Below are positions 45,700-57,469 of a stretch of 64,000 bases of DNA, piece by piece. This stretch comes from Undaria pinnatifida (taxonomy: Eukaryota; Sar; Phaeophyceae; Laminariales; Alariaceae). The first letter of the stretch is position 1. Every line of letters begins with the position of its first letter. The DNA is taken from the NCBI GenBank assembly GCA_012845835.1, contig JABAKD010000028.1, forward strand, positions 13,206,717-13,270,716. The letters are read 5' to 3'. Made by a program: the position numbers and the translations under genes. The notes under the pieces are model-generated. The model worked only from the letters and a program-made list of their open reading frames with translations. It searched no databases and was not told where the DNA came from.

Positions 45700-46458
45700 T
45701 TCAGGGTGTGGCCATATATCAGCGATGCTTTTGTGTTGTACAGTCCCTGCCCCACAACCCTTTTGCTGCTTTTTTGCGGTTACTGTTGTCTCAAGACCAA
45801 AGCTTACGCTAATGAAGCCACAACTTGTACTAGTTAACCCTCAGCGATCACCGAGTGGTAGTTGTACGAACAATATAGACTACCGTAGTACTACATGGTA
45901 AGCAGTAGGTGACACGTGTACCATTCTCTTGCTCTGCTCTTGTGTACTTTTCCAATCGTTGGAAATTTTGATGAGATTGCTTAGTTCACCACCCCCTTGG
46001 ACGATCGGAATTCAATTTAGCATACTGCGCGTACCTCGTAGTTATGTCCTATTCGGATACCAACATTCCTGCGCGCTTCTCCGGGCGGTTATAATCGATG
46101 TCCGCCGGTTGTTCGTAAAGACATCTATACCATTTTACACCATATTTCATGTTTCTATATATATTTTACCCACCTGGGCTCCACGCGCACCAGTTTTGGA
46201 ATTCTCATATCTGGTCGCCACAAAGTACTAGTCTGTGCCATCCTCCACGTACGTATTCACCGCAAGTAGACGAAGCCGGGCGCTCGTCTATAGGCGACGA
46301 TAGACGATAAAGCGTCGACGCCATGGCGCCTACCTCAAAATCATCCGTTCTACGCCATACGTACTATTAATAGCTCATTGTTACCCCTCCCCCAGACCAC
46401 AGCTGCACCTTGACGTGCAATGCTTCCCCCACTTGCTTTGAATCGCGCCGAATCACAG
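45700..46458. other. no gene recognised
   Basis: This is intergenic or intronic sequence upstream of the first recognised sulfotransferase exon. I found no earlier exon encoding the start of that protein. Confidence 0.35.
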
Positions 46459-49400
46459 AAAGGAGGCACTACAAACTTGCGCGGGAATCTGCTGATGCAT
46501 CCCATGGTACGGGGTGTGCCGAACGAGGTGCATTTTTTCGACCAGCCTCCCTCAGAGTGAGACGTACTGTCGGTCGTGTTGCTGTTTTGTTGCTGTTACG
46601 TGAGAAAATATGGCGGCGATGGTGTTGACTGTGACTCGTGCTAGGGTAGGAAATCTTGTTTCTATGCTAGGAAACATTGTTGATATGGCAGTAAGCATTG
46701 TGCACATGCCTACCAGCACGCACCAACTACGGAAGGAAGCGCGCCGCACCTTACTCGGTGTTGTTGGATCATTTGCTACACTGACGCTACGATTGGGCTC
46801 GCGAAATCGGTTCTACTCTGGTGATGAGTCGGTAACCCGGCGGTGCCGTTCCATGAAGATACACTCTATGTAGTCGATGCATAAGCAGGGAAACACATTG
46901 GATACGTTTGGCTTTCGATATTTTGCTGTGACGAAAAAGTGGACCTTGTCAACGCCCTTCTTGAACTCGTACGAATAGTAAAGCAAGGCTGCCAATAACT
47001 TGTTTTCCCGAAATGGCCGCAATAGTATGTTGTAAGAAAGTCTACGTGGAGCGCACGCCGCCAACGATTTTGATCAAAAAACGTTTCAAACCAGGCAGTA
47101 GGATCAATGTAGCAACAGCTCCCTTTAGTCGCCTGCCCGGTTGTATTCTTTGCGTTTCTATGACGCGCTGTGTTGATTGCTCCCTTCGATCGTCATTGTC
47201 TCGCCTACTACGCGTACGCCAACTGCCGCTGTAGCTCTGGTTTCGTTTTTTTGCGCTCTGAATTTCGTGCATGAGTCATAACCTGCTGCTAGCCTACATG
47301 GCCACGGTGTCGTCAGTAAGTGTTCTCTACCAAGAGTGCATCAAAACAATATCTTCTCTGTCCCAAGAAATATTCTAGATCGGCTACTACTCTACTAACC
47401 CACCGGGGGGGTCTAAACATTAACACTATTCTGCACGTCAAAAATTTCCCCATTTTCCCGATCGGTGTGTTCCACATTTAATTTTCGGCTTGCTCCAGCT
47501 ACCCAAAGGTTGGCCAGTGGGAGGGGGATGGTCTACACGAGGACATCGGTTTTGAGGGGGCAGGATTAATATTGTCCGAGTACGCCAAAATGTGTGTCAA
47601 GCAGGTACGAGCACCTGCGTGTGAACAAATTGCTTCGAAAGCGCCCAAAATGTGTTATATGTAGGTATAATACGTTTGTCCGTTGATGCTGTTGCGGCTT
47701 CCACACATACATGTTGGAGAAACGAACAATAGGCGGTTGACGTGTAGACTGAATCACGCATGCCCCTGTTGAGGATCTGGACCAGACATGAAATGCAGAA
47801 AGAGGGCGAACTGTCTTGGTGCGGAGGGCTCCACGTCTAGGCCAGTAAAGCCACGATGAACGCCAGCGAGCCAGGGATTTTTGCTGGTAACGCGAGCAGA
47901 CAAAGCAATGTAGCCGGTGTCGAGGCATGGTAGAATATAGTTCTGCTAATTGTACGATAGCGATGACAAATAACTTTTTGGGGGCTCTTCATTTCAAAAC
48001 TCTCCACCTCAAATAATCATGGATGTGGAGCAAAAACCAATGAGCACACAGCCCGACGAGCTATATCACACGGCCCAGGTCACGGCAACTCACGAATCAC
48101 GCCGCCACGATATTGGGCGGTTCGTTAGTTTATAGATTTGGAGTCCCGTCGAGCTGATATGTTTTGACCACGAAGTGGTGCAGTAGCCCTGTCGTAGCGT
48201 GCTTCTGGATTGTCAGATTGCCCATTGCAGCCAGATGTTTGTTCCTTTCGTCGCTCGTCCGTGGGGTGTCTATGGATATTTTTGCCTACTGCGAAAGCGT
48301 GGCTCCTGCTGACTGCATGACACGCGTCAGCACAAATAGACGACTCGAGATATAAGTAAGATATTACGACTGCTGTAGACGCCACACAGAATGTAACTAT
48401 AACAAGGTGATTGGATTTCGGTAGATGAGCCGTGTAATGACGGTTTCACGATGATTTAGCGAGTAGTGGTGGTTGTTGAGATATGGTGTATCATTGCTGT
48501 GGCACGATAACTGGTGTTGCCAAGCTTCCGCACAATCTATGCAGGGTATGGGATTGATGAACCCGCCACTGAAACCGGAATCAGGCAAGCCATGGTGCAG
48601 TGACCTATATATGCCACCCTTATCTATCTCCTCCCGAATCCCTGTTGGCCGTCCCGAACGTGGACGTCAAGGGGACAGCATTGCCCGCTCAACAAATGTC
48701 AGGCGCGTTTCGGACAGGCAAGGTAATGCTCGACGCCAGCCCGCGGTACGCGTTTTCCCCGCTAGCGCCTTACAGAATAAAAATGGTCCGTCCTGGCGCA
48801 AAGTTCGTCTTCGTTGTTCGAGATCCTACAGACAGGTGTGTTGGGCCCCTTACCCAGCCATCAGGTTCAGATAACATGTGATTGCGTGGGTACAGGTTGA
48901 TGCTAGGTTCCACCCGGTGCTGCATTACGTGAGCGGGGAACTTTTTCGAGATAGAATAAAAGGCGTCCCATATCCCAGATTGCGCAGGATTTAAATATTT
49001 AGTGCTGAAGGCACGATGAAGGCGCGATGGCTCTATGTTGAACATGCGAGGTTATACGCGATATGTCGGGTTAGCGATATATGAAGGTGGTGCTTAACCT
49101 ATTGCTGCTATCGGCACTATTCGGCGGAAACGAATATCACACACAGGGGCGCGTTATCTTAGTCTTCGAAGGCAACGGAATGGACAACAAACTATCCGAG
49201 GCAACACATTTATAAAAGAAAAAACTACAGAAAGCTACAAAGGCGTCCCTCTGTCCCTTTTTGAACGCAAGCGCTCGCACTACTCCACACGTGCCGGACG
49301 TGATAGGCAGACAGCGTGGTGAGACTCGTTGGGGGGTACGTGCAGTGCCTTGTACCTAAGTAAGATATTCTCATACACCTGCCTCGTTTCTGATGCAGAT

Positions 49401-52376
49401 ATTTCTCGCAGCTGCGGATGGATTTTTGTAGGGGAAAACCGGGCAAAGGTTTCCCCTCGGTGGACGCAATGGTAACCGCAAGGTATCACCACAACGGAGG
49501 GGCTAAGGCGTACCTGGCTATGGTGAGCAGGGGTGGGCGCATATCCACACAGCGTGCACTTAATGTTAATCTTTACAACAAGAGTGATACATTGCGGTTA
49601 CCGTTGCGTCCACCAAAGGGAAGTCTTTGCCCGGTTTTCCTGCGTTAAAACCCAGTTATACGGAGTGATATTGATTGTTTTCCTGTCCTTTCTTGTTGGC
49701 CACCGATTGGGTTCCTCATTAGAAAATTGCATTGTACTCGAGGGTACGTCCCCGTTCCGCTCCCACGGCAGCTCGCGTTTTGCCAAAGGTAACAGAAATA
49801 GACCTGCAGGCTAAGCGATTGCAGCCAGGGTCGTTTGCCAAGAGTAGCCCGCCGGTTCAACAGCGATTTCACCGTGTAGAGGTTGCTCACCCAGCCCACC
49901 CATTTTCATAACGCGGAGAATCACCAAAACGTTTGAGCTGTAAGGATGATACGTTTTGAATCGAGGTTCAATTGCTATCCGCAAACTCAAAATTCGTATT
50001 GCTCCTATTCAATCAGGCGGAAGTGGCATATCAGCCGTACACACCGCTCTGTCGAGGGGAGAACGCGTCTTCATCCGATTTGTGGAAATGCTATAAGGCA
50101 CTGGACGTGTATGACCCACTCTACAGAGGCCTGTACGCCGACCAGCTAGAGAGGTGGTTTAGGGTGTTCGATCGTTTCCAGGTGAGGAAAATCCTTGGTG
50201 ATCGTGGTGCATGGGCCAAAGTACGCTATACGAGCGACTATAATGGGCTAGAAAATCCTCGTTCATATTGAGCATTCACCAAGCTCCCCACATAGCATAT
50301 GGTTACACACGGGGTAGGGTCTATCAGGAACATTTGAGCCTCGGCATGAATAGTCTGCTAACGACTGATTCTACGATAGCCCCCCCCCAAAACCGGCGGT
50401 TTTCTTTAACGAACGTTTCATGGCTGCTCGACACGAGGAAGGATGCTATGAAAAGAGTATCTGCATATATTATCTTGTTTGCGGAGGACTATCGAACGAT
50501 GACGTCCGCGTGGTAAGGGGGGCCGTATTTCAGGAGATACGGCCAGGCGCTGGTTTCAAAACCGGCGATTTCGTTAAAGAAAAGTTGGGGGGGCTACCGT
50601 AGAACCACACTAACACGTTTGCGGTGCGGTGATCCTTAAGGCGTCGTTATGCTATGCGGTTCGATCGATATATCATGTTGACGAGGCACACCATCCAGTA
50701 GCGTATCAGATCATGTGAAGGCATACCGCATTTCGCGGTGAGAGTGGCATGGTCGCGGGAGACCCTTGGAACACCCCTGAGTTTTCCTGCGAGAAGCACG
50801 GGTGCTTCATCGGCCCTAGCACCCGCAGCACGTTTGGGGCCGTAGTAGTGGCCCTCGAAGCGGCACGCTCCGGGACTTGACATACGCATCTCTTCCCTCT
50901 CCGCCGAAATGTATTGCCACAGACCATGGTCATCGACTGGTCTGAGTTGCTCGAGGACTTTACTGGCGTTACGACCGCAGTGGCAAAGTTTGCTGGTCTG
51001 CCCCAACACAGCTTCAAGTATGACCCTTCAAACGAACATAAGACTGGCTGCTCCATCAGAGACCACGCCATTGGCAACGACTTCTTTGCGGAGGGGGGAA
51101 GGTTAGTCAATCTTTTTATTAAATCATGGGTGTATTGGCGTCGGGAAATTTAAAATGTTTGAGCAGTCCCGTATCTCTTCATATTTCTTGGTCTAATATC
51201 GCAAACGGCAAGCAGAACCTTATCGCCGTTCCTCGAACACGACATGTTTGGGTTTACATATTTTACAACCCTACCCGTGGCTGGCTACTATAAAGCTGCA
51301 TCGGCGAACAGCCGCTGTAAGTGTCCGATTGTGTTCGCTGGTGGTGGGCAAAGCAGGGGTGCTTGGTACGGCTGAAAAACGTGCAAACGGTATTGTGAAC
51401 AACCCGTTCGAGCGAAATTAGCGAGCGTACGAACGGCATCCGCGAACGGCAACCCCAAATCTTGAAACCCGATAACGCAGGGTAGTGATAAGTTGTGTTC
51501 TGACATTCAATGAACGATGCAACGTAGGGGTTTCCTATATTGGATAAAGAGGCTTCTCCCGGAGGGCAATTAAAAATATATTACACGAACGGCGCAAACA
51601 TTTGTGAACGAAAGCGAACGGGTTACGCGTGACGCGTATCCCTGATTGAAACGGGGCTTCAAAAGCACTCTGTTGACGATCGAAAACTTCATGGGCACCA
51701 CGTGTAGTTGCTGTATTCCTCTATTCCTCGACGAGCGTACTTTTGATGTCATTTTCGTCAGAGTCTGCACCTCCAACATCTGATGTAGGGCGTAGAGGGG
51801 TTGAACGAGTCACCTCATAGACAGAAGGCGTTTCGATATTTATTGATGTAGACACATGCTATGAGTTGCGCTTGCCTGCTTCGCGTTCGGTCGATGGTCG
51901 TCCTCATCGAAGCACATTTTCTCTAACATTTCCAATATCGTGGAAATATTTTCGAAATCTGCATCGAATGTGGATGCGTTCCTTCAAAAGTAGGAATTTA
52001 GCAGAGTGGTAAAAACACGAAAAGCTAATTTTTTCTTCGTTCATCATTTTTCAGGCATTTTACGCAGTTGGATCAAGCTTATTTATATGGAAAGTTTGAA
52101 AAACCGACTGAGCTTGCTTGACGAAACATCATATTGGTGGCCCCGCGTCCTCCGCACGCCGGACCGTGCAGCAGGAATATCAACAACCTTAGGAATAATA
52201 ACCATCTGCAGAAAAACTTCCCGCGATAATTCGTCTCGCCGGTCCCACGCGTTGATTTCGAACCCTCGTTCAGGTACGATATGATGGTGGACGAGGAGGA
52301 ACTATTTCGTGAGTGGTACCGGCCGCACAACGAGCGCCTCTACAAGCTCCTCGACCGCAATCTCATGTGGCGGTAG
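46459..52376 (+). CDS. PAPS-dependent sulfotransferase, five recognised exons, 5' end missing
   Basis: It would transfer sulfate from PAPS to a carbohydrate or small molecule, probably in the Golgi. Exons: 46459-46556 (KGGTTNL, the 5'-phosphosulfate-binding loop, then HPMV and EVHFFD); ~48640-48835 (GKVMLDASPRY, APYRIK, FVFVVRDPTDR, the 3'-phosphate-binding region); 50017-50181 (YRGLYADQLERWF, phase 0 at both ends); 50923-51101 (MVIDWSELLED, AKFAGLPQHSF); 52274-52376 (MMVDEEELFREWYRPHN, ending LMWR-stop). The last two introns have matching phases and GT-AG ends. Exon 48835 ends in phase 2 while 50017 starts in phase 0, so an exon is missing between them. The start exon was not found. Introns of 0.7-1.2 kb suit a brown alga. 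It may be a functional gene or a decaying copy. Confidence 0.7.
46813..47064 (-). pseudogene. possible second sulfotransferase exon, opposite strand
   Basis: The minus frame contains LLAALLYYSYEFKKGVDKVH followed by FFVTAKYRK. This resembles the segment after the PAPS loop in sulfotransferases (leucine-rich helix, then VHFF). The GTT loop itself is absent, and an acceptor-like acaag precedes LLAALL. It lies inside intron 1 of the plus-strand gene. It could be a relic copy or chance similarity. Confidence 0.3.
49433..49640. mobile_element. MITE-like inverted-repeat element in a sulfotransferase intron
   Basis: Left ggaaaaccgggcaaag followed by ggtggacgcaatggtaaccg (49461-49480) pairs with right cggttaccgttgcgtccacc and ctttgcccggttttcc (~49594-49640). 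The arms are ~60 bp around a ~90-bp loop. It has no coding capacity. Confidence 0.65.
50380..50593. mobile_element. MITE-like element with TA target duplication in an intron
   Basis: The ends read ta|gccccccccaaaaccgg and the inverted ttggggggc|ta, with inner arms ttctttaacgaa and ttcgttaaagaa. A perfect 8-bp-stem hairpin (ggccgtat/atacggcc) sits at 50521-50544. It lies in the third sulfotransferase intron. The TA duplication suggests a Tc1/mariner-type enzyme in trans. Confidence 0.7.
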
Positions 52377-53018
52377 CTTTCCCCTGGTGTGGACGAACGC
52401 GCAATGCTGCATCCATTCCGTGAAAACTTGGCAGTACTCTGACGATCTTTCACAGACCCCATTTAATTTCGCACGGGATGTTAAAGTATGTCCAGATCAC
52501 ACCAAATTCGGCACAAAATAGATGCAGAAGTTTTTCACACTGTTGGGGTTCGAAGGTGATGGCGGCGCCATGTTGACTTCCTGAGGAGGGGCGGGTGAAT
52601 TCGATCTCGAGAGCAGACGGGCAGACACGGATAGTTGAAATCTAGTTGTTGCTTATGGGGCGTTCTTCCGGTGTTGGTGACGTTTGTGGTCAAATGTGCG
52701 GCCAATGTACTGCTGTAGATGGTACTATATCGTCTCTGTGGGCAAAATCGACGTTTAGTCCAAGCGAGGGAAAACATGTGTTGTTGGTTACTTTTACCTC
52801 GTGGTTTTGGCGGCGTCGAGTGTTTGAGGGGGAAATTTGGTGTATATTACAGGGGTGGGGCGGCATGCCGTGGTTGACAATGTTGATCACCTCGGCTATC
52901 ATGCGCAGCATGACGTAGAATGCCAACGTTGCGTGGTTTGTACCGTTTAGGATAAATTGAGATCTCCAGCGCGCCCAACGCTCTACACAATCTTACTTAA
53001 CATATTACAAGCTGCTTT
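52377..53018. other. no gene recognised; downstream of the sulfotransferase
   Basis: It probably includes the 3' untranslated region. The open frame at 52646-52918 has no recognisable domain. No element was identified. Confidence 0.35.
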
Positions 53019-53260
53019 GTGATCCATGGGTCTCGCCATGGGGCCGCATACGACTCCTTTAAACCCTGTGAGAGACCCATCGAGAGACCCATGGGAAACC
53101 CTTACGACTCCGTCGGGTCCCATGCATGGGGTGCGTATCCGATCCCACGGAACCCAATGGGGCTCCATGGGGTATTTATCCGACCCCACGGGCCAGCACA
53201 GGCCGCATTGAGACCAATGGGGTCCCATGCGACCCCGTGGGAGGCCACTAAACTTCCTCC
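53019..53260. repeat. palindrome-rich minisatellite (ccatggg / gggtccc)
   Basis: About 240 bp built from overlapping copies of ccatgggg, gggtcccatg, gagagaccca and cgaccccacggg, many self-complementary. Period is irregular, ~12-25 bp. No frame is meaningful. Confidence 0.65.
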
Positions 53261-53690
53261 CGGAAAGAAATGACGAAACTATACATCACCCCGTACGGCT
53301 TAAGTACCTCACTCAAAATGGAGTTGTCTTCCCCGCGCTCCTCGAGCTGAGTCAGTATGGTGTATGCCTGATGCAGAGAGTGGTCTGTCGCGACACATAG
53401 AGCGTGCCACATGCCACCAGGTACCTCGTATGGTATCTATGTGTTTAAACATCAGAGGGACTTAGGAAGATGGCATTTCCCATATTGCGTTGCGTTCTTT
53501 AAGATGGTCAAAGTGTGTGTGTGTGGAATTCGTGCTCGCCACGTCCAGCTCCTTGTGATGTAAAATGTGTCGATGCGAATATTTCAATGTCTGAGGTCAG
53601 TAAGTCATTGGACACCTGGCCCTACACGTCATATCAACCAGTCTTGCGTTTTCGTCGTGTGGCGGAAGACCTTGTGTGATATTTGGGATG
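53260..53690. other. no gene recognised
   Basis: It separates the minisatellite from the 5' LTR at 53691. The last four bases (gatg) are the target duplication of the gypsy element. Confidence 0.4.
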
Positions 53691-53949
53691 TGTACCGCTG
53701 TGGTCGTATCATTGGGCATTTTACCTTACATAGAATGGTTGGATACATTTTGTCAGGGAGTTCATTGTCGTTGTTGGCGATTGTTGTGAGCTCTTGAGAT
53801 ACGAACGGGAAGGTCCATGGCCGATGGCATGGCACTTCCCCGTATGATAACGAACGAACTATTGCATTGTGGACAAACGCACTCCGAGCCTACGACGCGA
53901 AGTCCTCGGAGCTGGTACCGCCGGGCCCGCAGTCGTGCGAGTCGGTACA
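53691..53949 (+). repeat. 5' LTR of the deleted gypsy element
   Basis: It begins tgtaccgctgtgg and ends gagtcggtaca. It preserves the uninterrupted site (gtatgataacgaac) into which the copia element inserted in the other LTR, so it serves as the empty-site control. Confidence 0.85.
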
Positions 53950-53989
53950 ATTCAATAAAATTGGGTAAGTTCTGCTTGCTACCCAAAAC

Positions 53990-55016
53990 GTGACCAACTT
54001 TATTTTCGGAGGCTGGAAAGCACTGTTTCGCGTGCTGGTATGGGACACCAGCCAGAAGCGATGGAAGGCCCTGCAGCAGCAAGAAGAGCACAAGCGCAGG
54101 GCGCTGACGAAGTCCATTCTGCAAGCTGGGCAACCCGAAAGATGGAAACCGAGCCGGCGGCCGGCTGAAGCCGGAAATCCATTGACGATCGGGGGAGATA
54201 GGCTGCCTTGGTTGGGTGGTGATGTTGTTACCTTCAAAGATATGCGTGTTTTTCTTGTTACCTACACCGAGTGCGAGCAGCAGATGCATATCACAAACCA
54301 AGATGGAAGAGATCGGGTACTCGCGTGGAAGCGAGAGCGGGTAGATTCGGTGACCCAAATGATGGTGGCTGATGAGAACTACGATGATACCTGGGTCGAC
54401 CTCTCCGAGGTAGAGCTAATTTTGAATGCAAGGGCTCAAAATATTTGCTGGCGTTGATATGCGGCAGACGAGCGATAAGGAGTTTTGCCTTCAGATACTC
54501 CGTGTGCTGAAGATGGATGCGAGCGTGCCGGTAGATAGCAGGGTGCTCATGCAAAAACATGCCCTGCGGAAATACCTTGCTGACAGCGGGCTCACGGAGG
54601 TGGTGAGGCCCGACGGTCGGCCATACACGCTAAAGCATCGCAAGGTGCTGGTTGAGGCAACAGCGGCAGCAATCGAGCAACTCGAGTTCCGCCGCAAGGT
54701 GGAAAACAATATGCGTTTCCATCTCGTAACGCATGACCCTGGCACGTTGTTCAACATTATTGCCAAGCAGCAACAGCACCCAGCTGCGACTGAGGCCAAT
54801 GATGCTGAACGTCGGCAAACATCGACACGGCGTGATGATAGGTCCATAGCTGCTGCGGGAACCAAAACGCATGGAAGCGCTGCTGACGAGCACCACTCAC
54901 GCAAGAGTACCAAGGCTGCTGGTGAGAAAGCAGAGCGGAATCGTCGGTACGACAACAACGAGTGTTTCGTATGTGGCAAGCAGGAACATAAGCAATGGGA
55001 CTGCCCCCAAAGCTAG
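53990..55016 (+). pseudogene. gag: gag of the deleted gypsy element, one frameshift
   Basis: The first frame (53990-54457, opening at a GTG) holds a basic, Gln-rich segment (QKRWKALQQQEEHKRRAL) and MRVFLVTYTECEQQM. The second frame (54426-55016) continues with a capsid-like helical part (EFCLQILRVLKMDASVPVD) and ends with a perfect CX2CX4HX4C zinc knuckle (CFVCGKQEHKQWDC) just before TAG. The shift lies between ~54400 and 54440. An ATG start was not found upstream, so the N-terminus may be damaged. Confidence 0.7.
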
Positions 55017-55039
55017 CAGGGTAAGGCGCTTAAGCGCCC

Positions 55040-56303
55040 ATGACCAGCGACACGGCCAGACCCCCACACAGCAGCAGCAGTCCACAAACGGTCTCGCTCG
55101 GCATACCCGGAGCAAGAAAACTGGGATTGCCCCTGCGTCTGCCACTCCTCGAGCTAGTGGGTACCAGACCGCCTCAAAAGCGGTGGTTACGAACACCGAA
55201 TCTGCTTCGCATGAAGCGTCTACACAGAACGACGAAGACTACGTGTACATTCGCGTGCCAGTGGATAACGGTGGCGCCAGTGGATAACGGGCTCACCGAG
55301 ATGGTGCAGCACCAGGTTTCCAAACGTCCTGGGCCACAGCATGCATCATCAATTCTTCACACCGTTCCGGTGCAGCCGGCGGCAACTGCATCACAACAGT
55401 GGCGTGGAGATACCAGCACCGTGTATTCCGCGCGTGTCGAGGTCGTGCAGCCTGGCAGATGTGATGAGACGATCGTGAAATTGGTAGAGAACGAACGGCA
55501 TGTGGAGGTCCTGACGAAGCATCTCGCGGGACGTCTTGCAGTTCTTGGTTCTTCGGCGGCTGCTGAGGTCAAAGTTCTAAGGGATTCTGGTTCAAGCATC
55601 ACAGCAATGTCGGCGGAGCTGGTACAGGCCCTGCGGGACAGGTGGGGATGACGCAAACCGCGTGAACGCAGGCGTTTGTTGGGCATGCGCGTGTGGTGAC
55701 GTCGTTGGGCCAGGAATGTGATATTGAGACGCAACTGTGTCCACTCCACTTACCGATCGATACACCATGAGGACCAGTCCGATTTACCATGCCGTTTATC
55801 GTGCTCCCTGAGGGAGGCGATGTGATTATCATCGGGCAGAAGAAGTTGAGAGAGAAACTCGGCATAGACGTCATGGCGCAGCTCAAGGCCTCTGTGCTGA
55901 AGGCACAAGGGCGTCAAGATGGCGTTGGGATAGAGCTTACAGCTCATTCTGTGGGCTAGCCCAGCGATGGTCTGTGCTGCGAGCGGTGATGGCTGTTCCA
56001 GCGTTCGTGCCAGTCGGCGACGCGCCAGGCGACGTGGACGATGAGGTCGAACTGACGGTGCCGTCTCAACAACCCATGATGTTCCAGCATTCCGAGGTGA
56101 AAATGCGGGATCGTGCGGGCGAGTTGAAGATGGCTGTCGATAACGCTGTTGATCATGGATCCCCGCCGGAATGTGCCAGGATCCTGCGCGATATCGACTT
56201 TTGCACTCACCTTGACGTTTTTTGTCGGTCGTTGTCGGGTGACCCACCTGCACACAAGAAGCCTGGGGTGGTCCGGTTTCATTCAGAGGCAAGGGTGGTG
56301 TGA
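55040..56303 (+). pseudogene. pol: retropepsin region and pol N-terminus, broken
   Basis: VKVLRDSGSSITAMS (~55570-55610) is the DSG-type aspartic protease active site (D-S-G in place of the common D-T-G). FIVLPEGGDVIIIGQKKL (~55796-55850) is the protease C-terminal part. HLDVFCRSLSGDPPAHKKPG (~56210-56265) is the spacer that leads into RT in this type of pol. Stops at 55649, 55768 and 55957 and a frameshift break it. RT proper is absent beyond ~56300. Confidence 0.65.
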
Positions 56304-56329
56304 GCGAACTCTCCACCTGAACGTAATCG

Positions 56330-56557
56330 CCTGCGGTGGAGTGCGAGAGAGTCGTGCCCCGACTGCCGCTCGGAAGTGACTACGAGTTTGTCGTCAAGGT
56401 GGCCTGAGAAGGGCCGGAGGAGGCGGAGAGCACCTGGAAGCCGGTGTCACGCGTGTTTGATGGCGCGACGACCGTGCTGCGAAAAGAGCTCAAGGTGCTG
56501 CGGCTGAAGATGGATCAGAAGCGGGGACTTGTACAGCGGTATGGGATGCGTGTTTGA
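56330..56557 (+). pseudogene. pol: C-terminal chromodomain of the gypsy pol
   Basis: The frame reads LPLGSDYEFVVKVA, a TGA at 56405, then EEAESTWKPVSRVFDGATTV and a Lys/Arg-rich tail to TGA at 56557. DYEFVVK...ESTWKPVS is the chromodomain signature of chromoviruses; the premature TGA lies close to the usual Trp. It would target integration to modified histones. Confidence 0.65.
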
Positions 56558-57057
56558 TCATATTGTGGTTTGGGGGAGATCCCGAATTCTGAATTACTGA
56601 TTTTCGGTTTATCTAAATTTTAAATTTCGAGTTTTTTCTGACTTGGAATTTCCGCGCCAGGCGCTGATAGCGCCTGACGCAGCCACAGCTAGCGGTGCGC
56701 CGCCGAGGTTGTGTGTGGACAGAGCATGTCCGGGGTTGATGGTTCCAGTTTACAGGGGTGGCTACTGTGCTGAAATACACATTCTGTATATGGTCTGGGT
56801 CTCGGCAAGTTGCATGTGCAATTGGAGGTGTGACGCGTGGTGCGTGGTTTGGTTAAAGATGCTTTGGTGCCGACGCGACTGCTGAACAACCGTTGTTCAC
56901 GGTCAGTAAACGTGGTAGAACATAAGTCGCGATGAACCTGACCGGGATACATGTTGGACTTGGCAATTGACCAACGTACGGACAGCTATGTTTATCAAAT
57001 CCACTCGGTCTGAGCCAACTTGCGGTTGGTGGCCGGATATGGGCTTTTGGAGGGTGC
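56558..57057 (+). other. 3' untranslated region of the gypsy element
   Basis: There is no coding signal. A hairpin gcgccaggcgctgatagcgcctgacgc (stem gcgccaggcgc/gcgcctgacgc, ~56651-56680) is visible. Purine-rich ggagggtgc precedes the 3' LTR. Confidence 0.45.
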
Positions 57058-57225
57058 TGTACCGCTGTGGTCGTATCATTGGGCATTTTACCTTACATAA
57101 AATGGTTGGATAAAGTTTGTCAAGGGGTTCAATGGTCATTATTGGCGTTTCTTGTGAGCTCTTGAGATCTTGAGATACGAACGGGAAGGTCCATGGCCGA
57201 TGGCATGGCACTTCCTCGTGTGATA

Positions 57226-57425
57226 TGTTAGTTTGGATCGTCACAGCACGACGGTTACAAATGTTCGTAGAGTCCAAGCCTGGATGCCCTGACGAGTGTT
57301 CTTATCTTCGTTGTATTAGAGGACAGAGAGGAGAGAAGGAGCAGAGAGCGGAGTGCTGAAGCTCTCCTCTCATGAGATACATTGCATAAAAACGCCTACG
57401 ATTGTATACGTAACCCTCTACAACA
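57226..57425 (+). repeat. copia 5' LTR, inner segment inverted
   Basis: The first 36 bases (tgtt..., gatcgtcacagcacgacggttacaaa) match the 3' LTR directly. The remainder (57262-57425, tgttcgtagagtcc...ccctctacaaca) matches the 3' LTR only as its reverse complement. The segment is bracketed by ggttacaaatgtt and aacatttgtaacc, inverted repeats that could have mediated a flip. It lacks 15 bp (gaccgcgaggcggtc region) present in the 3' copy. Confidence 0.8.
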
Positions 57426-57469
57426 TTTGTAACCGCGTGAAATAGAGGTTCTGGTACCAGGAGCTAAGG

